Source: Bacteroidota bacterium (lineage in GTDB: Bacteria > Bacteroidota > Bacteroidia > Bacteroidales > Tenuifilaceae). From it: a stretch of 31,584 nt of DNA. Shown here in pieces: positions 15,960-23,744 of the stretch. The notes under the pieces are model-generated. The model had not been told where the DNA came from, ran no database searches, and saw nothing but the letters and a program-made list of their open reading frames with translations. The stretch is taken from contig JAEXVC010000028.1 in assembly GCA_023406715.1 (NCBI GenBank), positions 1 through 31,584 of the forward strand. Reading direction: 5' to 3'. Position 1 is the first letter of the stretch. The number at the start of each line of letters is the position of its first letter. The translations under genes were made by a program, and so were the position numbers.

Positions 15960-17036
15960 ATGAGAAATGTTATTTTAGTAGCGTTGACATTGCTTGGAAT
16001 GTCAATTTATGCTCAAGAAACCGAAAGTTTAGAGAAGAAAGTCAATCAGTTAATAGAGGAAAATAATTCTCTAAATCATAGACTTGATGAGGTTCAAAAG
16101 CTCGTTGACGATGTTTTATGGTTTAACCGTTTGGGCGATGTGGCCTTTATTGATAAAACCTTTATCTACGGTCCACCTCCTGCAAATATTAAAAACCCAA
16201 CAGCAGTAGGTGCAAATAATCCCGTAAAGTTTTGGACATATGTTTTTATCCCCAAAAATATTGATTACAACAAGAAATATCCATTATTAGTTTTTCCACA
16301 CGGTGGTGTGCATGCCGATTTTACTACATATTATACTCATATTGTGAGGGAAATGGTTGCTCAGGGCTATGTTGTGGTTGCTCCAGAATATAGAGGTAGT
16401 ACAGGTTATGGAGAGGCTTTTTGGCGTAATATTGATTATGGTGGACTAGAGAACGAGGATGTTTTTGCAAGTCGGAACTATATGGTTGAAAATTATGACT
16501 TTATTGATGGTTCAAGGGTGGGTATTATTGGCTGGAGCCATGGAGGAATGATTGCTCTTCATAACATTTTTGAACATCCAAAGGATTATGCTTGCGCATT
16601 TGCAGGTGTTCCCGTATCGGATTTGATTGCTCGATATGGTTATGCCACTGATGATTACAGAGAACTTTACGATGCCGATTATCACATAGGGAAAACACCC
16701 CGCGAGAATATTGAAGAGTACCGTAAGCGCTCTCCTGCTTGGCAAGCCCACAAGTTGCAAACCCCATTGCTAATCCACACCAATACAAACGACGATGATG
16801 TTTACGTTTTGGAGGTTGAACATTTAATAAAATCCTTAAAGGCTGAAGGGAAAAAGTTTGAGTATGAAATATTCAAGGAAATGGCTGGTGGGCACTCATT
16901 CGACAGAATTGACACAAAAGCCGCACGCCAAATAAGGGTTAAAATCTATAAGTTTCTGGCCACATACCTAAACCCTCCAAAGCCAATTAAGAATTTGGAG
17001 GATATTAATAAGGCTGCATATCTACAGGTAAGATAA
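15960..17036 (+). CDS. Secreted alpha/beta hydrolase, prolyl oligopeptidase (S9) type
   Basis: Exported serine hydrolase with the catalytic domain of S9 peptidases but no beta-propeller. 358 residues from the ATG at 15960, which opens a clean signal peptide ending near IYAQ (residue 19). The open frame continues upstream to a TTG at 15927, but that would add 11 polar residues before the signal. Residues about 22-55 form a short coiled coil (SLEKKVNQLIEENNSLNHRL). Oxyanion-type motif FPHGG is near residue 120. The nucleophile is S193 in GWSHGG, the acid probably D278 in TNTNDDDV, and the base H312 in GGHSF, so the triad is complete. The substrate may be a short peptide or an ester. It ends in a strong terminator. 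Confidence 0.88.
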   Translation: MRNVILVALTLLGMSIYAQETESLEKKVNQLIEENNSLNHRLDEVQKLVDDVLWFNRLGDVAFIDKTFIYGPPPANIKNPTAVGANNPVKFWTYVFIPKNIDYNKKYPLLVFPHGGVHADFTTYYTHIVREMVAQGYVVVAPEYRGSTGYGEAFWRNIDYGGLENEDVFASRNYMVENYDFIDGSRVGIIGWSHGGMIALHNIFEHPKDYACAFAGVPVSDLIARYGYATDDYRELYDADYHIGKTPRENIEEYRKRSPAWQAHKLQTPLLIHTNTNDDDVYVLEVEHLIKSLKAEGKKFEYEIFKEMAGGHSFDRIDTKAARQIRVKIYKFLATYLNPPKPIKNLEDINKAAYLQVR

Positions 17037-17040
17037 ATTT

Positions 17041-17079
17041 AAAAAGTCACCTTAGAGAATTTTCAAAGGTGACTTTTTT
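17041..17079 (+). terminator. Intrinsic terminator after the S9-like hydrolase
   Basis: AAAAAGTCACCTT (17041-17053) pairs perfectly with AAGGTGACTTTTT (17066-17078) around a 12-nt loop, with the T-run built into the descending arm. The A-run on the other side lets it also serve the AlaX-like gene ending at 17107. Confidence 0.88.
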
Positions 17080-17106
17080 CTTCGGGCAAATTGAAAACTT
17101 CAATTT

Positions 17107-17547
17107 CTAATATTCTAACTTAAACCTTATTCTTACAACACCTTCGTTAAAATCCGACGATATTATTTTGAATTTACCTATTTCGCTAGTGTTTTTAACA
17201 TGAGGGCCAATGCAAGCGCAGGCATCATAATCACCAACCCTTATCACTCTTATAGAATCTGGAGCATCGGCGGGTAGTTTACTTAAATCCAAGAATTGTG
17301 CGGCTTCCAGTTTGGTAACAAATTCTTCAGTAACATCAACGTTGCTTTCAATAATGCTGTTTACAGCATTTTCAATTTCAGATATATCTTCTGCTGAAAG
17401 GGCTCTGCTAATCCTATAATCGCATTTCGACTTTTTATTTTCAATGTGGCTGCTAAATGCCCTGCCGCAATTATATTTACGAACCATAGTTTGGTTTAGA
17501 ATATGCTCAGCAGTGTGCATCCGGGGGTTGTAGTTTTTTTCACTCAT
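17107..17547 (-). CDS. AlaX-like trans-editing protein (Thr/Ala-tRNA synthetase second additional domain)
   Basis: Predicted to hydrolyse mischarged tRNA, as free-standing AlaX proteins do. 146 residues consisting of little more than the SAD editing domain. The zinc site is seen as HTAEH (H11, H15) and CACIGPH (C112, H116), matching the HxxxH and CxxxH pairs of AlaRS and ThrRS editing domains. The usual CGGTH is replaced by CIGPH, so the substrate (Ser- or Gly-tRNA-Ala, or Ser-tRNA-Thr) is uncertain. Short form without the AlaRS-like N-terminal part. Divergent from the phosphatase gene at 17636. Confidence 0.82.
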   Translation of the reverse strand: MSEKNYNPRMHTAEHILNQTMVRKYNCGRAFSSHIENKKSKCDYRISRALSAEDISEIENAVNSIIESNVDVTEEFVTKLEAAQFLDLSKLPADAPDSIRVIRVGDYDACACIGPHVKNTSEIGKFKIISSDFNEGVVRIRFKLEY

Positions 17548-17610
17548 GATTATCTATCAAATTACAAGATTAAAATCTCCGAAAAATATCTGTTTTTTGC
17601 ATTAAAAATC

Positions 17611-17618
17611 TATATTTG
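17611..17618 (+). promoter_or_regulatory. Possible -7 element (TATATTTG) for the TPR-SpoIIE gene
   Basis: TATATTTG is a full match to TAnnTTTG, ending 17 nt before the ATG at 17636. There is no TTG at 19-21 nt upstream (CTG at 17590-17592 is the nearest). Its position rules out the in-frame TTG at 17630 as a likely start. Confidence 0.4.
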
Positions 17619-17635
17619 GTAGAAAATGTTTGCAT

Positions 17636-19663
17636 ATGGTTCGGTGTAAATATTGCTATATAGTTGTGTTTTTTGCATTACTGATAAGTCGTGCATATTC
17701 TCAAACACCAACACTTGATTCAATTCAGGTATTAGTTGATAAAGCCCAAAACGATACCCTCAGACTGAAACACAAAATTTCATATGCTGCAGAGCTTGCT
17801 TATGTAAACCCTTCAAAGGCAAAAAAAAATCTCGATGAGGCAATAAATGAAGCCCAATTGTTGAAATTTAGACAGGGCGAGGCCGATGCGCTTTACTCTA
17901 AAGCTATTGCAGAGGCATTTGAAGGTAACTATCAAAAATCTATGGAGTTAATGATTGACGCCACAGGTATTTACAAGGAAATTGGAAGGGAGAGTGGTGT
18001 GGCGAAATGCTATGGAGGAATAGGCAACATATATTATTTCCTGAACAATTTCCCAAAGGCTACAGAATATTTTGAAAATGCCCTTAAAATATATGAGAAA
18101 TATAACGAGGAAACAGGAGTTGCTTCATGTCTAGGAAATTTAGGGTTGATATATCAGGAAGCATATCAGTTTGACAAAGCATTGGAATATCAATACAAAG
18201 GACTTGAACTCGAAAAGAAGAAAGATAATAAGCGTGGAATTGCTATTTCGTATATTTCAATCTCGAGCATTTTTCTTGCTATTGATAAACTGGCTGAAGC
18301 GAAACAAAATGCTAAAGAAGCAATTCGGATTTCAGCCGAACTTATGGATAGCAGCACTCTTTCCGATGGGTATTTAAGATTAGCTGAATGCCATAGAAAG
18401 TTAGGCGAAATGGATTCTGCCCAAGTATACTTAAATAAAACAATTGATATAAATTACAAAATAAAGGCCTACCACCAATTAGCCTATGCATTGGAAACCC
18501 AAACCAACCTTTACGACTCAGTTGGAAATTACTCATCGGCACTGAAGGCTCATAGGGAATTACTTAGGATTAAGGACACATTACTTAACTCAGAGAAAAC
18601 AGCCCAGATTATTGAATTACAAACAAAATTTGATACAGAGAAAAAGGAAAAGGAAAATCAACTGTTGAGCGAGCAGAACAGGATGCAGAAGATTTCACTT
18701 TACAGTTTATTGATATTGGTTGTGCTTGGAGCAGGCCTTGCATTGAACATATACAATAGCAGGCGAAAAATTCGAAATGCTAATCTTACCTTAATTTCCC
18801 TCAATAGTGAACTTCATCAGCAGAAAGAGGAAGTATTAACGCAAGCGGAAAATCTTCAGCAAGCGAATTTTGCTATTCAAAAACAAAAAGAACTAATTGA
18901 ATTCAGTCACCGAAAAATTACCGATAGCATAGCCTATGCAAGTATTATTCAATCAGCAATGCTACCTTCCGAAGATATTATTAGCAATTATTTCTCAGAT
19001 TACTTTGTTTTTTACAAACCGAGAGATGTTGTTAGTGGTGATTTTTACTGGATTAAAGAAAAGGACGATTCAGTTATAATAGCTGTTGCCGATTGTACTG
19101 GACATGGTGTTCCTGGTTCTCTTTTAAGTATAATGGGTATTTCTTATCTAAACGAAATTGTTGGTGCCAGTAATCTAAGTCGCCCCGACAAAGTGCTTGA
19201 TGAACTTAGACTTGCTGTTAAATCTATTTTTAGGCAGTCTCCAAACGACCTCCGTAAGGAAGGTATTGAAATAGCCATGTTTAGTTATAATCCTATAACA
19301 CAAAAACTAATCTATAGTGGAGCAAAAATATCCCTTTGGATTTGTAGAAATGGCAAAATAAAAGAATACCCTGCCGATAAAATGTCTATTGGCTTATCAA
19401 TGAAGGAGAGCGCATTTAATCTCACAGAGGTTTCCTTGGAGAAAAATGATACTATTTACCTGTTTACCGATGGTATAAGCGACCAATTATGCTGCGAAAC
19501 AGGAAAGAAATACTTGCGTAAAAACTTTGTTGAGTTCTTAACCCGAATTTCACATTTGCCACTTTCGAACCAGAAGGTTAGTATAAATGAAATGATGAAC
19601 AGTTGGAAGGGGAAACACTGTGACCAAACCGACGATATCTTAGTGATTGGTCTAAAAGTTTAA
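17636..19663 (+). CDS. TPR - membrane anchor - SpoIIE/PP2C-type serine phosphatase
   Basis: Signal-transduction protein. 675 residues from the ATG at 17636 with a signal peptide ending near AYSQ (residue 23). Residues about 40-310 are TPR repeats (for example YFLNNFPKATEYFENALKIY), placed outside the cytoplasm. A membrane helix follows at about 352-372 (LYSLLILVVLGAGLALNIY), then a coiled coil to about 430 and the SpoIIE phosphatase at about 440-675. The metal-binding acids are present: D469 (GDFYW), D486 (VADCTGHGVPG), D612 (FTDGISD) and D666 (QTDDILV). Such proteins usually dephosphorylate an anti-sigma-factor antagonist or act in gliding and stress signalling; no such partner gene is next to it. 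The sensor input is unknown. Confidence 0.9.
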   Translation: MVRCKYCYIVVFFALLISRAYSQTPTLDSIQVLVDKAQNDTLRLKHKISYAAELAYVNPSKAKKNLDEAINEAQLLKFRQGEADALYSKAIAEAFEGNYQKSMELMIDATGIYKEIGRESGVAKCYGGIGNIYYFLNNFPKATEYFENALKIYEKYNEETGVASCLGNLGLIYQEAYQFDKALEYQYKGLELEKKKDNKRGIAISYISISSIFLAIDKLAEAKQNAKEAIRISAELMDSSTLSDGYLRLAECHRKLGEMDSAQVYLNKTIDINYKIKAYHQLAYALETQTNLYDSVGNYSSALKAHRELLRIKDTLLNSEKTAQIIELQTKFDTEKKEKENQLLSEQNRMQKISLYSLLILVVLGAGLALNIYNSRRKIRNANLTLISLNSELHQQKEEVLTQAENLQQANFAIQKQKELIEFSHRKITDSIAYASIIQSAMLPSEDIISNYFSDYFVFYKPRDVVSGDFYWIKEKDDSVIIAVADCTGHGVPGSLLSIMGISYLNEIVGASNLSRPDKVLDELRLAVKSIFRQSPNDLRKEGIEIAMFSYNPITQKLIYSGAKISLWICRNGKIKEYPADKMSIGLSMKESAFNLTEVSLEKNDTIYLFTDGISDQLCCETGKKYLRKNFVEFLTRISHLPLSNQKVSINEMMNSWKGKHCDQTDDILVIGLKV

Positions 19664-19680
19664 CAACGTTTAATCGTTGT
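19663..19680. terminator. Weak hairpin after the phosphatase gene
   Basis: ACAACG (19663-19668) pairs with CGTTGT (19675-19680) across a 6-nt loop directly at the stop codon. No T-tract follows, so termination is uncertain. Confidence 0.3.
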
Positions 19681-19745
19681 AATTGTTTAGTAATCAGTAG
19701 AGATAAAAAGTTGTTGTATGAATAATTTTGGAAGAATCTTTTAAT

Positions 19746-19753
19746 TACTTTTG
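19746..19753 (+). promoter_or_regulatory. Possible -7 element (TACTTTTG) for the EamA transporter
   Basis: TACTTTTG matches TAnnTTTG and ends 20 nt before the ATG at 19774. The nearest TTG (19728-19730) leaves 15 nt, shorter than usual. Confidence 0.4.
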
Positions 19754-19773
19754 CTCCCCTTAATATCTACCTT

Positions 19774-20688
19774 ATGTTTAGTTTAGACAAGAAACGCTGG
19801 CAGTGGGGTGCGCTATTTTTACTCGCATTCGTTTGGGGTGGCTCTTTTATACTTATGAAACGTGGGCTCGATGCCTTTTCGTACTTCCAAATTGGGGCAA
19901 TTCGTATATTTTTTAGTTTTCTTATTCTACTCCCAATTTCAATAAAGAATTTAAAATACATTAATAGACAAAACTTTGGCTATTTACTAGCCAGCGGTTT
20001 TTTAGGAAATTTTTTTCCAGCCTTTTTGTTTCCGCTTGCACAAACACAGGTTCCTAGTTCCCTGGCAGGAATTCTTAATGGTTTAACTCCATTTTTTACA
20101 TTGATAATTGGAGTATTAGCCTTTAAAAGCAAGCCTAACACATTGCAGTATATAGGTGTATTTGTTGGTTTTGTTGGAGCATCCATATTGGTTTCCAACG
20201 GTAACTTTAGTTCTTTGGCTGGCATTAATGCTTATGCTTTGATTATAGTTTTTGCCACGTTTATGTATGGAATAAACGCAAATATTATCAGGAACAAACT
20301 GGCAGGATTAAATGGAATACAAATTACATCGTTGCTGTTTTTTTTGATAGGCCCTTTTGCCGGTGTTGTATTAATGTTTACAGACTTTACGGTTGCAACA
20401 CAATCCGATAAATTTTGGACAAGTTTAATGGCTGTTCTTACCCTTTCAGTTTTTGCTTCAGTGATTCTGTTGTTTATTTACAATAATTTGATTCATAAGG
20501 CTGGACCAATATTTGCATCATCGGCAACATATATTATTCCATTTTTTGCACTGATGTGGGGTATGATGGATAATGAGCGTGTTAGCACACTTCATTTAAT
20601 CAGCTTGATGATTATACTTTGTGGTGTTTACCTTGCAAGCTTACGCCGTATACCTTATGTTGGCTTTATAAAAGGGCTGTTTCGTTAG
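19774..20688 (+). CDS. EamA/DMT-family transporter
   Basis: Inner-membrane transporter of the drug/metabolite superfamily, usually an exporter of amino acids or other metabolites. 304 residues with about ten membrane helices in two EamA repeats: the first opens with LAFVWGGSFILMKRGLDAF and closes with GVFVGFVGASILVSNG, the second opens near LIIVFATFMYGINANII and closes with LISLMIILCGVYLAS. It has the internal Pro-rich turn of the family (PSSLAGILNGLTPFFT). The last 4 nt overlap the convergent C-S lyase gene. Substrate not readable; the location beside two amino-acid lyase genes makes an amino-acid-derived product a reasonable guess. Confidence 0.88.
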   Translation: MFSLDKKRWQWGALFLLAFVWGGSFILMKRGLDAFSYFQIGAIRIFFSFLILLPISIKNLKYINRQNFGYLLASGFLGNFFPAFLFPLAQTQVPSSLAGILNGLTPFFTLIIGVLAFKSKPNTLQYIGVFVGFVGASILVSNGNFSSLAGINAYALIIVFATFMYGINANIIRNKLAGLNGIQITSLLFFLIGPFAGVVLMFTDFTVATQSDKFWTSLMAVLTLSVFASVILLFIYNNLIHKAGPIFASSATYIIPFFALMWGMMDNERVSTLHLISLMIILCGVYLASLRRIPYVGFIKGLFR

Positions 20689-21863
20689 TAATCATTAAAT
20701 GATTCTATTAGTTTCCCAAGAGCAAGTTCCATCACAGAGTGAGGGCAAGCAATATTCATGCGTTGAAATCCTTTACCCTCAGCGCCAAAACCATTGCCAG
20801 CGTTAAGACCTAAGCCAACTTTGTTTATCAACTTTTTGTTAAGTGTTTCATCGTCCATTTCAAACTCTCTGAAATCGAGCCATAGTAAATATGTACCTTG
20901 AGGTTTGGTGAATTTTAATTTAGGAAGGTGTTGCTTTAAGGTTCTTTCAACTAAATCAATATTACCCTCAAAATACTGAAGGAGTTCGTTCAACCACTCC
21001 TCGCCTTGTGGGCTGAATGCTACTTTTACAGCTTCGTTCCCAAAAACATTTCCCATTCCAGCACCCGATGCCTCCAACTCATACTTATACTTTTTCATCA
21101 TATCGGGGTTAGGTATAATTACAAAACCGCTAGCCAAACCTGCGATATTGAAAGTTTTACTTGCTGAACTAAAGGTAATTGTGTTTTGTGCAAAGTTTGG
21201 ATTAATAGATGCCAAAGGAATATGCTTGTATGCACTATAAACCAAATCGCAATGAATTTCGTCTGCAACAACAAGAACATTATGTTTCACGCAAATATTG
21301 CCTAGTTGAGTCAATTCGTCTAAATTCCATACCCTACCAACAGGATTATGGGGATTCGATAGTATTAGCATCGATGCACCTTGGGCAGCCAATTGCTCTA
21401 ACTCACCAAAGTTCATAAAGTAATTGCCTTTGCTTTCAATCAGTGGATTATTAACAAGTACTCTTCCATTGTTCTCGACAGTTGAAAAGAATGGATGATA
21501 TACTGGTGGTTGAATTATTATTTTGTCGCCAGGCTTTGTGAATGCTCTTATTACGTGGTTTAATCCGGAAACAACGCCAGGGCAGAATTCAATCCAGTTA
21601 CTTTGAATATTCCAGCTATGTCTTCTTTTATACCATTCTATTATTGCACTGTTATAGGACTCGTCTCTAAAAGTATAGCCAAGAAAAGGATGGTTGCATC
21701 TATTTCTAATTGCTTCAAATATAAAATTGGGGGTTTGAATATCCATATCGGCAACCCACATTGGAATAACATCTGCATTTCCAAAAATTTCCTCACGCAA
21801 ATCGTACTTTACGCAAGAGGAGTTTTGTCGGTTGGTTTTTGTATCAAAATTGTACTTAGACAT
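20685..21863 (-). CDS. PatB/MalY-type cystathionine beta-lyase (C-S lyase), PLP-dependent
   Basis: Splits cysteine-type thioethers (cystathionine, cysteine) to pyruvate, ammonia and a thiol or H2S. 392 residues from the ATG at 21863, normal for the family. The frame runs upstream to a TTG at 21902, but that adds 13 residues before the family's natural start MSKYNFDTKTNR. Fold-type I aminotransferase motifs: PMWVADMDIQTP near 34-45, NPHNPVGRVW, VVADEIHCDLVY, and the PLP lysine K236 in SSASKTFNIAGL. The C-terminus has RMNIACP with the carboxylate-binding Arg. It is convergent with the EamA gene and divergent from tnaA. MalY also moonlights as a regulator in E. coli, which need not apply here. 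Confidence 0.9.
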   Translation of the reverse strand: MSKYNFDTKTNRQNSSCVKYDLREEIFGNADVIPMWVADMDIQTPNFIFEAIRNRCNHPFLGYTFRDESYNSAIIEWYKRRHSWNIQSNWIEFCPGVVSGLNHVIRAFTKPGDKIIIQPPVYHPFFSTVENNGRVLVNNPLIESKGNYFMNFGELEQLAAQGASMLILSNPHNPVGRVWNLDELTQLGNICVKHNVLVVADEIHCDLVYSAYKHIPLASINPNFAQNTITFSSASKTFNIAGLASGFVIIPNPDMMKKYKYELEASGAGMGNVFGNEAVKVAFSPQGEEWLNELLQYFEGNIDLVERTLKQHLPKLKFTKPQGTYLLWLDFREFEMDDETLNKKLINKVGLGLNAGNGFGAEGKGFQRMNIACPHSVMELALGKLIESFNDY

Positions 21864-21950
21864 AGTATTGGTGAAATATTGAGATAAAGATAGCCGAACC
21901 AATTAAAAAATCCTTTAAAAATACAACTATAAATTTATTCGCAACCGATT

Positions 21951-21980
21951 TCGATTATTCAATCAAGTTACTTATATTTG
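21951..21980 (+). promoter_or_regulatory. Candidate promoter of tnaA
   Basis: TCG (21951-21953, one base off TTG), 19 nt, then TATATTTG (21973-21980), a full -7 match. If this is the promoter, transcription starts near 21987 and leaves a leader of about 200 nt, far longer than for other genes here. No comparable box lies closer to the ATG. Confidence 0.4.
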
Positions 21981-21986
21981 CAATCC

Positions 21987-22185
21987 ACAGAACTTATACT
22001 ATATTCATTATCAAATCAATGGTATTTAGTTTACACATAAGAATCGCCCCTAAATACGTATTCCTGAATATCAAGAACAGGGATAATTTCTAATTCCATA
22101 CCATTTTCTTTTTATTATTGTAATCTCTTCTTTACCAGAAGTTTTTACTCGTTTTATTAATTAACAATCATTAAAATTAAAAACT
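21987..22185 (+). promoter_or_regulatory. Long, possibly structured 5' leader of tnaA
   Basis: The 322-nt gap between the divergent PLP-lyase genes holds no protein gene of normal size. Within it, AATGGTAT (22018-22025) can pair with ATACCATT (22098-22105), continued by TTAG (22026-22029) with CTAA (22090-22093), and enclosing CCCT (22048-22051) with AGGG (22079-22082). A weak hairpin CTTCT-TTACC-AGAAG followed by TTTTT lies at 22127-22146, a possible attenuator. The pairings are nested and mutually compatible, but the sequence is AT-rich and chance is not excluded. Confidence 0.35.
22019..22093 (+). CDS. Possible 24-residue leader ORF upstream of tnaA
   Basis: ATG at 22019 to TAA at 22091, coding MVFSLHIRIAPKYVFLNIKN plus four more residues. 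The start codon lies in one arm of the leader's long-range stem and the stop codon in the other. It has no Trp codon and no resemblance to TnaC beyond size and place, so it may be a chance ORF. Confidence 0.2.
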   Translation: MVFSLHIRIAPKYVFLNIKNRDNF

Positions 22186-23562
22186 ATGGAATTACCTTTT
22201 TCAGAATCGTATAAAATCAAAATGGTTGAACCTCTTCGCCGCAGTACCCGCGCAGAACGTGAGCAATGGATTAAAGAGGCAAAGTATAACCTTTTCAACT
22301 TAAAAAGCAATCAGGTTTTTATTGATTTGCTTACCGACTCTGGTACAGGCGCGATGAGCGACCGCCAATGGGGTGCAATTATGATGGGCGACGAGAGCTA
22401 TGCTGGCGCATCATCATACTACAACCTAAAAAACTCAATTCAAAGCATTCTTGGTTTCGAGTATTTTATGCCAACACACCAAGGTCGGGCTGCAGAAAAT
22501 GTACTTTTTTCGGTGATGGTAAAAGAGGGTGATTATATCCCAGGCAACTCTCACTTCGATACAACTAAAGGTCATATTGAATTCCGCAAAGCTCATGCAG
22601 TTGATTGCACCATTGACGAAGCGGCTAATACCGAACTATATCACCCATTCAAAGGAAACGTTGACCCCGCTAAACTTGAAAAGTTTATGAGCGAGAATCA
22701 CGCTAAAGTTCCTTTTATCATTGTTACTGTAACCAACAACACCGCTGGTGGTCAACCTGTATCGATGGAGTGTTTGCGTCAGGTTCGCAAAATTGCCGAC
22801 AAGTATGGTAAGAAGGTTGTTTTCGACTCTGCTCGATTTGCAGAGAATGCATATTTCATTAAGGTACGTGAAGAGGGTTACGCCAACAAGACTATCAAGG
22901 AGATTGTAAAGGAAATGTACACCTACGCCGATGCAATGACAATGAGTAGCAAGAAAGATGCAATTGTTAACATTGGTGGTTTTATTGCAATGCGCGATAA
23001 GGAACTATGGCGTCAGTGTTCAACTTTCAATATTATGTTTGAGGGTTACGTAACCTACGGCGGAATGTCGGGTAGAGATATGAATGCTTTGGCTGTTGGC
23101 CTCGACGAGGGCACCGAGTTCGATTATCTAGAAACCCGAATTAAGCAAATTGAGTACCTCGGAAATCGCCTAAAAGAGTTTGGAATTCCATTCCAATACC
23201 CTGCCGGTGGTCATGCTATTTTTGTTGATGCGAACAAGGTTTTACCAAATATTCCTAAAGAGGAGTTAAGAGCGCAAACCCTTGCCATTGAACTTTACCT
23301 TGAGGCTGGAATTCGTGGAGTAGAAATAGGAACATTACTTGCCGACCGCGACCCAATTACCCGCGAGAATCGTTACCCAAAACTTGAACTTTTGCGTTTG
23401 GCAATTCCACGCCGTGTATACACCAACAACCATATGGATGTTATTGCTGTTGCACTTAAAAACGTTTTTGACAGAAGAAACGAATTAAAGCACGGATTCA
23501 ATATTGTTTGGGAAGCACCAATAATGCGCCACTTTACAGTGGAACTTGAAAGAGTAAAATAA
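22186..23562 (+). CDS. tnaA: Tryptophanase (L-tryptophan indole-lyase)
   Basis: PLP enzyme that splits tryptophan to indole, pyruvate and ammonia in the cytoplasm. 458 residues, family length. Motifs: FIDLLTDSGTGAMSDRQWGA, PTHQGRAAENVLF, TNNTAGGQPVS, FDSARFAENAYFIK, and MSSKKDA with K257 the likely PLP lysine. The close relative tyrosine phenol-lyase is separated by three known positions: it has Thr124, Arg381 and Phe448, whereas tryptophanase has Asp, Ile/Val and His. Here they are D125 (SHFDTTKGH), I381 (GVEIG) and H449 (MRHFT), so tryptophanase is clear. A strong hairpin follows the gene. The MATE exporter downstream is likely a separate unit. The long leader suggests regulated expression. 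Confidence 0.95.
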   Translation: MELPFSESYKIKMVEPLRRSTRAEREQWIKEAKYNLFNLKSNQVFIDLLTDSGTGAMSDRQWGAIMMGDESYAGASSYYNLKNSIQSILGFEYFMPTHQGRAAENVLFSVMVKEGDYIPGNSHFDTTKGHIEFRKAHAVDCTIDEAANTELYHPFKGNVDPAKLEKFMSENHAKVPFIIVTVTNNTAGGQPVSMECLRQVRKIADKYGKKVVFDSARFAENAYFIKVREEGYANKTIKEIVKEMYTYADAMTMSSKKDAIVNIGGFIAMRDKELWRQCSTFNIMFEGYVTYGGMSGRDMNALAVGLDEGTEFDYLETRIKQIEYLGNRLKEFGIPFQYPAGGHAIFVDANKVLPNIPKEELRAQTLAIELYLEAGIRGVEIGTLLADRDPITRENRYPKLELLRLAIPRRVYTNNHMDVIAVALKNVFDRRNELKHGFNIVWEAPIMRHFTVELERVK

Positions 23563-23589
23563 ATTTAGGGTCTAATACTAGTTTATATG

Positions 23590-23624
23590 AAGAGGTCTTC
23601 AATCCTATGATTGCAAGGCCTCTT
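23590..23624 (+). terminator. Intrinsic terminator after tnaA
   Basis: AAGAGGTCTTCAATC (23590-23604) pairs with GATTGCAAGGCCTCTT (23609-23624) around a 4-nt loop, with one G-T pair and one bulge. A T-rich stretch (TACTTTTA) follows. Confidence 0.8.
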
Positions 23625-23703
23625 TACTTTTACAAAAACAACCTTTATCTATTTTTCTTGTTATTTACTTCAATTTTGACATACTTTGTACTTCTTTTGT
23701 AAA

Positions 23704-23726
23704 TCAGACGAAAGACTTGTGTCTGA
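23704..23726. promoter_or_regulatory. Inverted repeat just upstream of the MATE gene
   Basis: TCAGAC-N11-GTCTGA, a perfect 6-bp dyad 18 nt before the ATG at 23745. The spacing suits a dimeric repressor, such as those that often control efflux genes. No such regulator is encoded nearby. Confidence 0.3.
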
Positions 23727-23744
23727 AATCAATATTTTGCTTTA

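Noticed and set aside
22019..22093. Leader ORF as a TnaC homologue
   Set aside because: It has no Trp codon and no TnaC-like W-x-x-x-D-x-x-x-x-x-P pattern. Kept only as a low-confidence uORF.
22186..23562. Tyrosine phenol-lyase as the identity of this PLP lyase
   Set aside because: All three specificity positions are of the tryptophanase type (Asp, Ile, His).
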